A stretch of 64,000 bases of DNA. Source: Actinomycetes bacterium. GTDB lineage: Bacteria > Actinomycetota > Acidimicrobiia > Acidimicrobiales > RAAP-2. The notes under the pieces are model-generated. The model was not told the origin of the DNA and did no database searches. It worked only from the letters and a program-made list of their open reading frames with translations. Shown here piece after piece: positions 32,408 to 41,769 of the stretch (positions are counted from its first letter, which is position 1; each line of letters opens with the position of its first letter). The stretch covers positions 1-64,000 of the forward strand of contig JAJZVL010000001.1 of the NCBI GenBank assembly GCA_021845725.1. The letters are read 5' to 3'. The translations under genes were made by a program, and so were the position numbers.

Positions 32408-34822
32408 ATGCGACGTCGGGGCATTCGCAGATGGAGCGTGCTCGCCGCGTTCGCCGTCCTTCTCCTGTCGGGCGCGGGCGTCGTGCAGGCCAACGTGTCG
32501 GCCGCGTCCGCGAGCTCGCTGCAGCCGGGCCTCACCCGAGCGCTGCCATCCTCTCCGGCTCGGGGACCCGGGGCACGGAGGATGGGCGCGGACTACGCGC
32601 TGCAGCATGTAGGGCGCGTCCTGCCGCTGCGTTCGGTCGAGCACCCCTTGCCCGGTCGCGGACCCGATCTCCCGGCATGGTCGGGCGCGACGCCGACCGA
32701 GACGCCGACCGCAGGCGGGACGAAGCACGCCGGTGCGATCGCCCACGGGGCCCCGACGGCGTCGTTGAACTGGGCAGGACAGATCGACACAGCTTCAGGG
32801 CACGCCGGCAGAGGAACGGCGGCTGGGACCGTGTTCAGCGCGGTCTCGGGGTCCTGGCACGTGCCGTCGGTGACGGCGACGGCCGGGGCTGAGAACGTCT
32901 CGACATGGGTCGGCATCGGCGGCGTGGGGACGACAAGGCTGATCCAGACGGGCACGACAGTGACAGTGAGCGGTGGCACGGTGCGCTACTTCGCCTGGGT
33001 CGAGCTCCTCCCCACAGCGCCGGCCTACGTCGACGCCGTGGTCCACCCCGGCGACGCGATGGAGGCGCTCATCGAGGAGCGTGCGGCCGGGGTGTGGACG
33101 ATCGAGATCGAGGACGTGACGCAGGGATGGCGCGCCGAGACAACGACAGTCCGCTACACAGCAGGACCGCAGACAACGGCCGAGTGGATCACGGAGCGCC
33201 CGCTCACAGTCACACGCGGGACGTTCACCACACTGGCGGACTTCGGCTCGACGCGGTTCACGCACTTGCTGGTCACAGGGACGAACCTGACAGCGGCGTC
33301 TCTCTCGAGCGTCTACATGACCAACACAGCGACAGTGGTCATTGCTTATCCGAGCGCACCCACATCGTCGACAACAGGCAATTTCACCGACTACTACGGT
33401 ACGCCGCTGCCGACCGTGACGTCCGTTACCCCGTCGCAGGGAAGCTCGAGCGGTGGGACAAGCGTGACGATCAAGGGCACATACCTCGTGCCGACACTGC
33501 TCGAGTCGGTGAACTTCGGGACATACCCGGCGACGGTGACCGGCGACTCCGGCGGCGTGATCACGGTCACGACGCCAGCCGAGCCGCCCGGCGTCGTCCA
33601 CGTGACGGTCTCGACCACCGACGGGACGAGCGCGGTGACGGACGCGTCGACGTTCGTCGTCGTCGGGCCCGGGACGACCCGCATCTTCGGTGCGACAGCC
33701 GACGCGACGGCGGCCGCCGAGCTCGAGCACCAGTTCCCAGCGACCACAGGCCAGTGCCCGGGCACCACAGGCACACGGCCCGTGGTCCTCGCGACCGCCG
33801 CGGCGTACCCCGACGCGCTCGCGAGCGCGTACCTTGCACGAGATCTCGGGACGGGAACGCTGCTCACCGGCCCTGCTTCCCTATCTCCTGCGGCGCTCGG
33901 CGCGATCGCCGAGGAGGGCATCACGAGGGTGGTCGTGGTGGGCGGCCCACTCGCCGTCACGACAGCGGTGGTGGAACGGCTGACGTCCACTCCGGCCGAC
34001 ACCTGCGGCGGTGTCGCCGCGCTGCCGGGCCCTGTGGATCTCGAGGTGACCCGCGTCGCGGGAGCCACCGCATACGACACCGCAGCGAAGATCGCCGAGA
34101 GCGTGGCGGCGACGCAGGTGGGTGAAGCCTCGTTCCCAGGGGCCTACGCAGGGACGAACAGCTCCGGCGGGGAGGGCAGGTACAACGACACGGCCGGCAC
34201 CGCTTCCGTGGCGCCCTCGAGCGCGACAGCTCCGTCCACCGCGATCGTGGCCGCGGGGAAGGGCTTCCAGGACGCGCAAGCGGCGAGCGCCCTGTCCTAT
34301 GCGGAGCGCTTCCCGATCCTCCTCACCACACCAGTGGTGCTCTCCCCGGAGGTCACGTCGGCGATCGAGGCCCTTGGCATCCGCCAGGTGATCGTGGTCG
34401 GGGGCCCGCTGGCGGTCTCGAACGCCGTGGTGACCTCGCTCGAGGACCTCGGGGTCTCCGTGCTTCGAGTCGCCGGACAGACCTGCTCGGGCACGTCGGT
34501 CGAGCTCGCCGAATTCGAGACTGCGGGGGCAGGCGGCGGTCTCGGATGGACGGGCACTGGGGCGCTCACCGTCGCACGAGGCAATGGCTTCACCGACGCG
34601 CTGGCTGGGGCGGCGGTCGCCGCGGACGGCCCGGCGGCAACGGCGCCCGAGCCGCTCGTCCTGACGGTCGGCCCGACGAGCGTGGGGACAGCTCTGGCCG
34701 GCTTCCTCCACGCAGCGGGGACGACGGGCATCGGCGGTGCGCGGGTGACCCGTTTCACGATCCTGGGCGGCCCGCTCGCCATCACGCAGACAACGATCGC
34801 TGCCATGGGAGCCGATCTCTGA
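32408..34822 (+). CDS. Secreted eqolisin (G1) peptidase with IPT/TIG domain and three cell-wall-binding repeats
   Basis: ATG 32408 has GAGGAG upstream. Residues 1-34 are a signal peptide (MRRRGIRRW, then a hydrophobic run to SAASA). Residues about 118-295 match the peptidase G1 (A4/eqolisin) family: NWAG, WVGIGG, RLIQTG with the catalytic-type Gln at about 180, and TAEWITERP with the Glu at about 259; the family works at very low pH by a Gln/Glu pair. Residues about 335-420 are an IPT/TIG Ig-like domain. Residues about 423-804 hold three cell-wall-binding type 2 repeats, each with a VVVVGGPLAV-like signature, known to attach proteins to wall polymers. The likely result is an acid peptidase held on the envelope, perhaps trimming surface proteins such as the giant upstream protein; that target is a guess. 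Thr codon ACA is frequent here too. Confidence 0.8.
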   Translation: MRRRGIRRWSVLAAFAVLLLSGAGVVQANVSAASASSLQPGLTRALPSSPARGPGARRMGADYALQHVGRVLPLRSVEHPLPGRGPDLPAWSGATPTETPTAGGTKHAGAIAHGAPTASLNWAGQIDTASGHAGRGTAAGTVFSAVSGSWHVPSVTATAGAENVSTWVGIGGVGTTRLIQTGTTVTVSGGTVRYFAWVELLPTAPAYVDAVVHPGDAMEALIEERAAGVWTIEIEDVTQGWRAETTTVRYTAGPQTTAEWITERPLTVTRGTFTTLADFGSTRFTHLLVTGTNLTAASLSSVYMTNTATVVIAYPSAPTSSTTGNFTDYYGTPLPTVTSVTPSQGSSSGGTSVTIKGTYLVPTLLESVNFGTYPATVTGDSGGVITVTTPAEPPGVVHVTVSTTDGTSAVTDASTFVVVGPGTTRIFGATADATAAAELEHQFPATTGQCPGTTGTRPVVLATAAAYPDALASAYLARDLGTGTLLTGPASLSPAALGAIAEEGITRVVVVGGPLAVTTAVVERLTSTPADTCGGVAALPGPVDLEVTRVAGATAYDTAAKIAESVAATQVGEASFPGAYAGTNSSGGEGRYNDTAGTASVAPSSATAPSTAIVAAGKGFQDAQAASALSYAERFPILLTTPVVLSPEVTSAIEALGIRQVIVVGGPLAVSNAVVTSLEDLGVSVLRVAGQTCSGTSVELAEFETAGAGGGLGWTGTGALTVARGNGFTDALAGAAVAADGPAATAPEPLVLTVGPTSVGTALAGFLHAAGTTGIGGARVTRFTILGGPLAITQTTIAAMGADL

Positions 34823-35061
34823 GGTGTAGAGCCGGCCGGCCGCCGCCCACACCCGGCCACGCAGCTGGAACCGGGCAGGCCGTCCGATCGACCACCATCG
34901 CCTGCACACACCTGGCAGCGGACCCAGGAAGCCGCCGGTGGGCGTCGCGCTGGTGGCCTCCTGCGGCGCCGGGCGCATCGGTCATGCGCGGTGGCACCCC
35001 TCCCTAGCGTGTCGCCTGGGTGCGACGTACGATCGGTGAGCAGGGAATTGGATCTGGAGGC

Positions 35062-36393
35062 ATGAAGAGGCGTGCGGACGGTGAGGAGGACGAGTCGCAG
35101 CGCCCCATCGTGACCGCGCTCGGGTCTGCGAAGGCTGGTGGACCGACCGGTGCCGCCAGCCGGGGGGAAGACGGCGAGGGTGAGGCGGCGCCGAGAGCGA
35201 ACGGCGGGGCTCCCGAGCGGGGGATGCCGGACGGGACCACGAACGGCGCCGAGACCGATCGAGTGGGGCGACCGGGAATGCGGCGTGCTCTGGCGTGGGA
35301 TCGCGTCCCCTTGGGCACGATCCTCGCCGCCGTCGGCGTCGTGGCAGGGGTCTACCTCCTCGGCGAGGTCCTCTACCGGCTGCGCGACATCGTCCTGGTC
35401 ATGATCGTGAGCGGGTTCATCGCGCTCCTTCTCGATCCTCTGGTCGTCGCCCTGCAGCGGCACGGCCTGCGCAGGCGTGGCCTGGCTGTGGCGGTCGTCA
35501 CGGTGGTGGCCCTCGTCGTCTTCAGCGCGCTCGGGTTCGCGTTCGGCTATCCGCTCGTGAACGGCCTCACCCACTTCGCCCACGCGCTGCCGAAGTACGT
35601 GAAGGACGCCGAGGAGGGTCACGGCTGGATCGGCCACCTGGTGCTGCGGTTCCACATCGAGTCCTGGGTGGAGAAGAACTCGCCGAAGCTCGTCAGCTTC
35701 GCGGAGAGCTTCTCCAAGCCGGTGATCTCTGCAGGAAAGGGGGCGATCTCCGCCGTCGGCTCGCTCGTCGTGATGTTCGTGATGGTGCTCCTGCTCCTCC
35801 TCGAAGGTCCGAAGATGCGGACGGCCCTCCTCGGCACGCAGGCGCCCTCCTCCGCGGCCCGGTGGCGCCGGCTGGGGGCCGACATCATGAGATCGGTGTC
35901 GGGGTTCATGCTCGGCAACCTGGTGACCTCGTGCATCGGGGGCGTCGTCGTCCTGGTGACGTTCGTCGTCCTCTCGGTGCCCTACGCCCTTCTGTGGGCC
36001 CTGTGGTTCGCACTGGTCGACTTCCTCCCCGAGGTCGGGGGCGCGCTCGCGATCATTCCTGCGGTCCTCTTCGCGTTCACCCACTCGCTCGCCGCGGGGA
36101 TCGTGTCCGCAGTCGTCTTCCTCGTCTACTGGCAGCTCGAGAACCGCGTCATGAACCCGGTGATCATGAGCCGGACGGTCAGGGTCAATCCGTTGCTGGT
36201 CTTCGTCGCGGTGATCGTGGGTGCGGGGATCGGGATCTGGGTGGGGGGCATCTTCGGCGGCTTCGCGACCGGGCTGATCGCGATCCCCGCCGCCGCGGCC
36301 GGGCAGGCCGTCGTCCTCGACGTGCGCAAGGAGCTCCGGGCCGCCAAGGACTTGCCAGCACCCGGCGACGACGGCAGAGGACTGAGCGGGTAG
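35062..36393 (+). CDS. AI-2E family transporter (PerM/YdiK/TqsA-like permease)
   Basis: After a charged, low-complexity N-terminal tail of about 80 residues, the protein has the layout of the AI-2E transporter family: a first membrane pair (TILAAVGVVAGVYLLGEVLY and VLVMIVSGFIALLLDPLVVA), a soluble middle part, then membrane segments with the family-like phrases LWALWFALVDFLPEVGGALA and NRVMNPVIMSRTVRVNPLLV. Family members export autoinducer-2 or act as ion antiporters; the substrate here cannot be told. ATG 35062 follows GGAGG very closely (GGA with 3-nt spacing). GTG 35020 and ATG 35279 are alternatives. ftsH follows after 48 bp on the same strand, so they may be co-transcribed. Confidence 0.85.
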   Translation: MKRRADGEEDESQRPIVTALGSAKAGGPTGAASRGEDGEGEAAPRANGGAPERGMPDGTTNGAETDRVGRPGMRRALAWDRVPLGTILAAVGVVAGVYLLGEVLYRLRDIVLVMIVSGFIALLLDPLVVALQRHGLRRRGLAVAVVTVVALVVFSALGFAFGYPLVNGLTHFAHALPKYVKDAEEGHGWIGHLVLRFHIESWVEKNSPKLVSFAESFSKPVISAGKGAISAVGSLVVMFVMVLLLLLEGPKMRTALLGTQAPSSAARWRRLGADIMRSVSGFMLGNLVTSCIGGVVVLVTFVVLSVPYALLWALWFALVDFLPEVGGALAIIPAVLFAFTHSLAAGIVSAVVFLVYWQLENRVMNPVIMSRTVRVNPLLVFVAVIVGAGIGIWVGGIFGGFATGLIAIPAAAAGQAVVLDVRKELRAAKDLPAPGDDGRGLSG

Positions 36394-36441
36394 CCTCGTA
36401 GTTCCCGACCGCCGATCGGGTGAGGGAGGAGAGAGCGCGGG

Positions 36442-38439
36442 ATGACCAAGCAGGCGACGCCGCCGCCGGCGGGTGACAAACCGACCCCGACCGCTCCTCC
36501 GCCACCGCCGCCCTGGCGGCACTGGCTGTGGCTGATCGCGCTGATCCTGTTCATCGGACTGTTCTTCGTGCTCCCCACCACTCGCAAGACACCCTCGGTG
36601 ACACTGACGTACAGCCAGTTCGTGAAAGACGTCTCCGCGAAGGAGGTGCGCACGGTCACGATCACGTCGAACGGGACGGCATCGGGGGTCTTGAAGAGCG
36701 GCAAGGACTACACGACCGTGATCCCGATGACCCTCGCAGGGCCTCCTTTCCTCGACAAGCTCGAGAGCGAGGGAGTCCAGGTCAAGGCGACAGCGTCGAC
36801 CACCTCCTTCGGGGACGAGGTGCTCAGCTGGGCCATCCTCTTGCTGCCCTTCCTCATCATCGGCTACCTATGGGTCCGGCTCTCCCGCCGCGGTGTTGGT
36901 GGCCTTCAGGGGGCGATGGGGGTCGGCAAGTCCCGGGCCAAGATGTTCGACTCGGACCGCCCCTCCACCACCTTCGCGGATGTCGCCGGGTACACAGGCG
37001 CCAAGCGGGAGATCGCCGAGGTCGTGGAGTTCCTGAGGAGCCCCGAGCGCTACCGGCGTGCGGGCGCCGTCGCGCCGCGCGGCGTGATCATGGTCGGCCC
37101 TCCGGGGACGGGCAAGACGCTGCTCGCTCGAGCGGTCGCGGGTGAAGCGTCCGTGCCGTTCTTCTCGGTGACCGGCTCGAGCTTCGTCGAGATGTTCGTC
37201 GGGGTCGGCGCGGCGCGGGTGAGGGATCTGTTCACCGAGGCCCGCAAGCGGGCGCCCGCCATCATCTTCGTCGACGAGATCGACGCGATCGGCCAGCGCC
37301 GGAGCGGCGCGGGGACGGTCGTCTCCAACGACGAGCGCGAGCAGACGCTGAACCAGTTGCTCGCCGAGATGGACGGGTTCGACCCCTCCGAGGGCATCGT
37401 GGTCTTGGCGGCGACCAACCGCCCCGAGGTGCTCGACCCCGCGCTGCTGCGGCCAGGGCGCTTCGATCGCCAGGTCACCATCCCCCTGCCGACCCTGTCG
37501 GAGCGTGTGGCGATCCTCCGGGTGCACGCTCGGGACAAGCGGCTGGCCCCGAGCGTTGATCTCGACGTGGTGGCACGAGGGACCCCCGGCTTCTCGGGCG
37601 CGGACCTTGCGAACCTGATCAACGAGGCGGCCATTGTCGCGGTCCGCCACAACCGCGAGGTGCTGGAGGCCTCGGACTTCGACGAAGCGCGCGATCGGCT
37701 GCTCCTCGGGCGCAGGGAGGGCTCGAACGTGCTCCTGCCCGAGGAGAAGCACTCGGTCGCGGTGCACGAGGCCGGCCACGCGCTCGTCGCCGCGTACTGC
37801 CCGAAGGCTGACCCGGTGAGCAAGGTGACCATCCTGCCGGCCGGCCAGGCGCTCGGGGTGACCCAGCAGCTGCCACTGGTCGAGCGCCACCTCTACGGAG
37901 AGGACTACCTCTACGACGCGCTCGCGGTGCGCCTCGGTGGGCGGGCCGCAGAGCTCGTGGAGCTGGGCCAGGGCTCGACGGGCGCGGCGAACGACCTCGC
38001 GTCAGCGACCGACCTCGCGATCAAGATGGTGCGTGAGTTCGGGCTGTCCAAGGAGCTGGGTCCCATCGGCTACCCCGAAGGCGGGTCGGTCTTCCTGGGC
38101 GGTGGCGGCCCCGGGCTGTCGAGCCGGCCCTTCGCAGAAGAGACCCAGGCCAAGATCGACGAGCAGGTGGCTTTGCTCCTCTCCCAAGCCGAGCAACGGG
38201 CGGTCGACATCCTGCGCCAGCACCGCGCTCAGCTCCGCCAGCTCGCCGACCTGTTGCTCGCAGACGAGACGGTGGACGGTTCCGAGGTCTACAGGATTGC
38301 CGGGGTTGCCCAACCGTCGACGCCGGAGAGCGCGCCGGGGCTGGAGCCCGTGAAGGTGCCTGCAGGCAAGGGGTCGGTCGCGCCGGCGGAGGCGCCGGCA
38401 GCGACCTCGATGGTGGTCGACAGGGACCTGCGCACGTAG
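36442..38439 (+). CDS. ftsH: ATP-dependent zinc metalloprotease FtsH (copy 1)
   Basis: A membrane-bound AAA+ protease of 665 residues that degrades damaged or regulatory membrane and soluble proteins. Seen: a Pro-rich N-terminus, TM1 at about 28-45, an extracytoplasmic domain to about 126, TM2 at about 128-146, Walker A GPPGTGKT at 219-226, Walker B IIFVDEID near 274-281, the second region of homology [19 protein letters not shown], zinc motif HEAGH at 442-446 and the third ligand Asp in GAANDL (about 518). Length and order are normal for FtsH. GGGAGGAG precedes the ATG. A second, more divergent FtsH is encoded at 60185-62110; this copy has no DosR-type box nearby and is probably the general housekeeping one. 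Confidence 0.95.
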   Translation: MTKQATPPPAGDKPTPTAPPPPPPWRHWLWLIALILFIGLFFVLPTTRKTPSVTLTYSQFVKDVSAKEVRTVTITSNGTASGVLKSGKDYTTVIPMTLAGPPFLDKLESEGVQVKATASTTSFGDEVLSWAILLLPFLIIGYLWVRLSRRGVGGLQGAMGVGKSRAKMFDSDRPSTTFADVAGYTGAKREIAEVVEFLRSPERYRRAGAVAPRGVIMVGPPGTGKTLLARAVAGEASVPFFSVTGSSFVEMFVGVGAARVRDLFTEARKRAPAIIFVDEIDAIGQRRSGAGTVVSNDEREQTLNQLLAEMDGFDPSEGIVVLAATNRPEVLDPALLRPGRFDRQVTIPLPTLSERVAILRVHARDKRLAPSVDLDVVARGTPGFSGADLANLINEAAIVAVRHNREVLEASDFDEARDRLLLGRREGSNVLLPEEKHSVAVHEAGHALVAAYCPKADPVSKVTILPAGQALGVTQQLPLVERHLYGEDYLYDALAVRLGGRAAELVELGQGSTGAANDLASATDLAIKMVREFGLSKELGPIGYPEGGSVFLGGGGPGLSSRPFAEETQAKIDEQVALLLSQAEQRAVDILRQHRAQLRQLADLLLADETVDGSEVYRIAGVAQPSTPESAPGLEPVKVPAGKGSVAPAEAPAATSMVVDRDLRT

Positions 38440-38507
38440 GAGATCACCGGGCACCGGCCCTGGCACCGTTGCCTGCGATCCTCTCCGCCGAGCGCAAGGA
38501 TGTCGCG

Positions 38508-39575
38508 GTGCTCTCGGTTCCGCGCCGATGGTCCGACCTCGACCCCGCCTGGATGAGCGCCGCCCTCAGCCGGCGGTACCCCGGGATCGTGATCCAAGAC
38601 CTCGAGGTCGGCGCCATGGAGGAGGGCACGAACGCCACGGCGCGCGTGGCGCTGTCGCTCGCCGAGGGCGACGGCCCGCCTTCGGTGTTCGTGAAAGGGC
38701 CTGGGAGGCCCCTGCACCGCATGGCACTGCTCGCCCTCGGGGCGCTTTCGACCGAGGCACGCTTGGCGGATGCCGGTGCGAGCTTCCCTCTCGAACACCC
38801 CGCCTTCCTCGCGGGTGGCGTGGACTGGCGCCGTGCTGCCTGTGTGGTGGTGACCCAGGACGTGGTGGCCGCTGGAGGGGCGCCCTGTGACGCTCGGACG
38901 CCGCTCTCCGTCGACGCCGTCCGCAATGGGCTCCAGGGACTCGCCGCGCTGCACGCGTCGTACTGGGAGAGGCCGATGCCCGCGGCGCTCGGGTACTTGG
39001 GGTATTGGCGCCTTGGGCCGATCCTGCGCGCGATCTCGGTCGCCAGCCTTTCGCGAGGCCTTCGGCTGGCCACCGAGCACCTGGAGGGGGAGTGGTGCCT
39101 GCCCCGAGACGTCGGCGCGGGGAGGCTCTCCCGCCAGTTCCGGCGCAGCGCCGCGATCACGGCCTCGTGGCCCCGTACGGTCCTGCACGGCGATCCCCAC
39201 CTGGGCAATGCCTACATCGCAGCCGACGGGCGCACCGGCTTCTTCGACTGGCAGCTCACGCGTCTCGGCCATTGGTCCCACGACGTGGGCTACTTCCTTG
39301 TAAGCGCGCTCGGGGTCGAGGACCGGCGCCGCCACGAGCGCGAGCTGCTCGCCGCCTATCTCGACGCCCTCGGCCGCGCTGGGGTGCGGCCACCGTCGGG
39401 GGCTTCGGCGTGGGAGCGGTACCGCGGGACGCCGGCGTTCGGTCTCGCGACGTGGCTACACACCCTCTCCTTCGGCTCGCTCCAGAGGACTGACGTGTGC
39501 ATGGCGATCATTCGCAGGTTCGCCGCCGCCTACGAGGACCTCGAGACGGGCGGAGCCGACGTCGCCGTGCCCTGA
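38508..39575 (+). CDS. Aminoglycoside-phosphotransferase-fold kinase (APH/CHK-like)
   Basis: The protein has the kinase-like fold of the APH family: the catalytic loop HGDPHLGN (near residue 237) and the metal-binding FFDWQ motif about 15 residues later. An N-terminal lobe holds VFVKGPG, whose Lys is the likely ATP-contacting residue, and an ExR-type helix follows. The spacing resembles the ecdysteroid-kinase-like/CHK subgroup, which phosphorylates small hydroxylated molecules; I cannot name the substrate. GTG 38508 is chosen because AAGGA stands 7 nt upstream; TTG 38469 in the same frame has no such site. ftsH ends 68 bp upstream and pdxH starts 75 bp downstream on the same strand, with no obvious functional link. 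Confidence 0.75.
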   Translation: MLSVPRRWSDLDPAWMSAALSRRYPGIVIQDLEVGAMEEGTNATARVALSLAEGDGPPSVFVKGPGRPLHRMALLALGALSTEARLADAGASFPLEHPAFLAGGVDWRRAACVVVTQDVVAAGGAPCDARTPLSVDAVRNGLQGLAALHASYWERPMPAALGYLGYWRLGPILRAISVASLSRGLRLATEHLEGEWCLPRDVGAGRLSRQFRRSAAITASWPRTVLHGDPHLGNAYIAADGRTGFFDWQLTRLGHWSHDVGYFLVSALGVEDRRRHERELLAAYLDALGRAGVRPPSGASAWERYRGTPAFGLATWLHTLSFGSLQRTDVCMAIIRRFAAAYEDLETGGADVAVP

Positions 39576-39650
39576 GCCGCTCCTGGTGCCCGCACCGCCA
39601 AGCGGCCTGGCTCACCGCTCGGGCCTCTCCGGTGGTGGATACTGGCCGGC

Positions 39651-40232
39651 ATGGACGTCACTGATCTCGACCGCGACCCGCTGCGCCAGCTCGACGAGTG
39701 GTTCGAGGCGGCGCGTGCCGCCGGGGACCCGATGCCTGAGGCGATGTGCCTTGCGACGGCCAGTCGTGACGGCGAGCCCTCGGCACGCTACGTCCTCATG
39801 CGCGGGAGGGACGAGGGCGTGGTGTTCTTCACCGACTACGGCAGCGAGAAGGCCAGGGACATCGAGCAGAACCCGAAGGCAGCGGTGGTGCTCCACTGGT
39901 ACGTCCCGGTGCACCGGCAGGTGCGGATCAGCGGGACGGTCCTCAAGACCACCGCAGAGGAGTCGGACCGCTACTGGCTGAGCCGTCCCGCGGCGTCCCG
40001 GCGGAGTGCGGTCGCCTCCTACCAGAGCTCGGTCGTCGCGACGAGAGACGAGCTCGAGGCGGCGGTGGCAGCACTCGGGGACTCGGAGCCGGAACGGCCG
40101 GGACGGTGGGGCGGCTATCGCATCATCCCTGCCGTGGTCGAATTCTGGGAGGAGCAGCCGTTCCGCCTGCACGACCGCATCCGATTCCTGCGCGAGGGGG
40201 TCGGCTGGCGCGTCGAGCGTCTGGCACCATGA
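39651..40232 (+). CDS. pdxH: Pyridoxamine/pyridoxine 5'-phosphate oxidase
   Basis: An FMN enzyme that oxidises pyridoxamine or pyridoxine 5'-phosphate to pyridoxal phosphate, the last step of vitamin B6 making and salvage. The 193 residues match the family through its length: DPLRQLDEWF, PEAMCLATASRDGEPSARYV, VVFFTDYGSEKARDIEQNP, HRQVRISG, ESDRYWLSRP, SYQSSVV and the C-terminal GRWGGYRI, EFW and RLHDRIRF motifs that hold substrate and flavin. The start ATG lacks a strong ribosome site. It is convergent with the reductoisomerase-like gene, with 38 bp between the stops. Confidence 0.93.
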   Translation: MDVTDLDRDPLRQLDEWFEAARAAGDPMPEAMCLATASRDGEPSARYVLMRGRDEGVVFFTDYGSEKARDIEQNPKAAVVLHWYVPVHRQVRISGTVLKTTAEESDRYWLSRPAASRRSAVASYQSSVVATRDELEAAVAALGDSEPERPGRWGGYRIIPAVVEFWEEQPFRLHDRIRFLREGVGWRVERLAP

Positions 40233-40270
40233 CGAGAGCACGGCTGTGCCGTACGTGCATCAGCGCTGCG

Positions 40271-41272
40271 TCAGGACCGGGCCGCGCCGCTCCGCCCCGA
40301 CGCGCGCACCTCTGCCTCGGCGCGTGAGAGCGGGTCGTCGCCCGCGATCATGGCGTCGATCAGTGCCTTGGTGGGAGACCCCGCAGCCAGCTCTTCTTGG
40401 AAGCGTCGAGCGAACGCACCGCTCGAGATGTCCTCGAGCGTCTCGGTGAATCGCCGTCGCAGTGCCTCCTGGTCGACGTCGGCCAGCCGGAGGAAGCCCC
40501 CGAAGGCCGCCGAATGGCCATGGAGACGCACGCCGGGGAAGAACCCGCGCTCGGCGAAGGCGTCCCAGGTGGCGCCCATCTCCCCGGACAGGTACAGCTC
40601 GAGGACGAGCGCGTCGGGAGGAAGGCCTCGTGCAGCACCGACCTCGAACGCCGAGAGCACCGCCGCGCCGAGCAGCGGCCCCACGGTCTGCTCGACGTAG
40701 AGGTCGAGCACCGCCTCGTCGGCCGCGGAGACGTGCAGGGCTCCCGAGCGCAGCGTGCCGAAGCCCGACGCGAGCGCGAGCAGGCGACGCTGGGCGTCAC
40801 CCGTTGCATCCTGCTCGACGGACACGTAGCTGTAGAAGCCCTTCCCCTGGGTGTAGAGGGCTCGGATCCGTGCTCCGATCATGCGTGGGGCGAGCAGGAC
40901 CACGTCGACGTCGTCAGGGGGCTTCACGAGATCGAAGGCGAGCGGGTACCCCGACGAGAAGCACAGGAGGGCGCCGGGCGCAGGCCGCACCGAATTGGCG
41001 GGGGCGAGCATGTCGGTCAGGACCTCGTCGGGCAGTGCGAACCACAGCACGTCGTAGCGCGCCAGCGCGTCCGCGATGTCCAGCACCTCGAAGCCGTCCT
41101 CGCGGGCCTGTCGGCCATCGGCGTCTTGGCGGCTGGCGACCACGACCTCGAGACCGCTGTCGCGCAGGTTCAGGGCCGCCGGGCGCCCGAGGTTCCCGTA
41201 CCCGACGACGGCGATCCGCCGACCCTCGAGGGCGCTCGGGTCTGCGTCGCTCTCGTGGTACCAGGTGGCCAT
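40271..41272 (-). CDS. Divergent ketol-acid reductoisomerase-like protein
   Basis: The N-terminal domain is a Rossmann fold with GYGNLGRPAALNLRDSGLEV (about residues 20-39), typical of IlvC, the NADPH enzyme of branched-chain amino acid synthesis. The C-terminal knotted domain keeps an acidic pair in DLYVEQ, equivalent to the first metal-binding Asp/Glu pair, but the second pair appears as ELYLSGE, not the usual ExxxE. Normal class I enzymes are about 330 residues, similar to this 333. No ilvB, ilvN or other pathway gene is near. It may be a real but atypical IlvC, or a relative acting on another keto-acid. ATG 41272 has GGAGAAGG upstream; the longer open frame to 41368 is not needed. Confidence 0.75.
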   Translation of the reverse strand: MATWYHESDADPSALEGRRIAVVGYGNLGRPAALNLRDSGLEVVVASRQDADGRQAREDGFEVLDIADALARYDVLWFALPDEVLTDMLAPANSVRPAPGALLCFSSGYPLAFDLVKPPDDVDVVLLAPRMIGARIRALYTQGKGFYSYVSVEQDATGDAQRRLLALASGFGTLRSGALHVSAADEAVLDLYVEQTVGPLLGAAVLSAFEVGAARGLPPDALVLELYLSGEMGATWDAFAERGFFPGVRLHGHSAAFGGFLRLADVDQEALRRRFTETLEDISSGAFARRFQEELAAGSPTKALIDAMIAGDDPLSRAEAEVRASGRSGAARS

Positions 41273-41398
41273 GGGGCCCTTCTCCTTCCAGCTCGGACTT
41301 CCGCCGTTGGCCCGTTGGCTCGACTGGGCATCGGATCGCCCCGGCGTACCGGGGGGATCGGTCCTCATGCTACGGCGGGAGGAAGCCCGCAGCCTCGG

Positions 41399-41692
41399 TC
41401 AGCGCCGGGCGCGCGGGAGCTGGAACCTGGCGACCGAGAACCCGAAGAGGACCGGGATGTCCACGGCGAAGATGAAGAGCGACAGGGTGAGCAGGACGAG
41501 CATCCCCCCGCGCGTCCCGTCGTAGACGAAGACGTACTCGAGGATTCCGGCGATGACCGCGTAGGCGAGGAGCGCCCACTTCGCCACGACGAAGAAGGTG
41601 TCCCAGGCAAAGTCGCGAAGACCGGCGACGGGACTGACCGGGGAGCAGGACTGATGGGAGCCGCACAGCGGGAGCCCGAGGGCGGTGATCAC
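41399..41692 (-). CDS. Small membrane protein of unknown function
   Basis: About 97 residues with two hydrophobic segments: FFVVAKWALLAYAVIAGILE and, after EYVFVYDGTRGG, a second run MLVLLTLSLFIFAVDIPVLF. A basic tail (ARFQLPRARR) follows. I do not recognise the family. GTG 41692 is chosen because the frame upstream of it would overlap the divergent phosphatase gene and is Arg/Pro-rich; no clear ribosome site is seen. The stop is 126 bp before the start of the reductoisomerase-like gene on the same strand, so they could share a transcript. Confidence 0.55.
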   Translation of the reverse strand: MITALGLPLCGSHQSCSPVSPVAGLRDFAWDTFFVVAKWALLAYAVIAGILEYVFVYDGTRGGMLVLLTLSLFIFAVDIPVLFGFSVARFQLPRARR

Positions 41693-41769
41693 TGGCGCGA
41701 GGCGCGGCCTGGGCGCCGCCGCGCCCCCGACGCTTCGGCGCCTCTGCCGGCTCGCGTAGCGTGACGCGG

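Noticed and set aside
34823-35061. Possible terminator or RNA gene after the peptidase gene
   Set aside because: There are GGCCGG-rich self-complementary bits but no stable stem with a defined loop and no RNA family signature.
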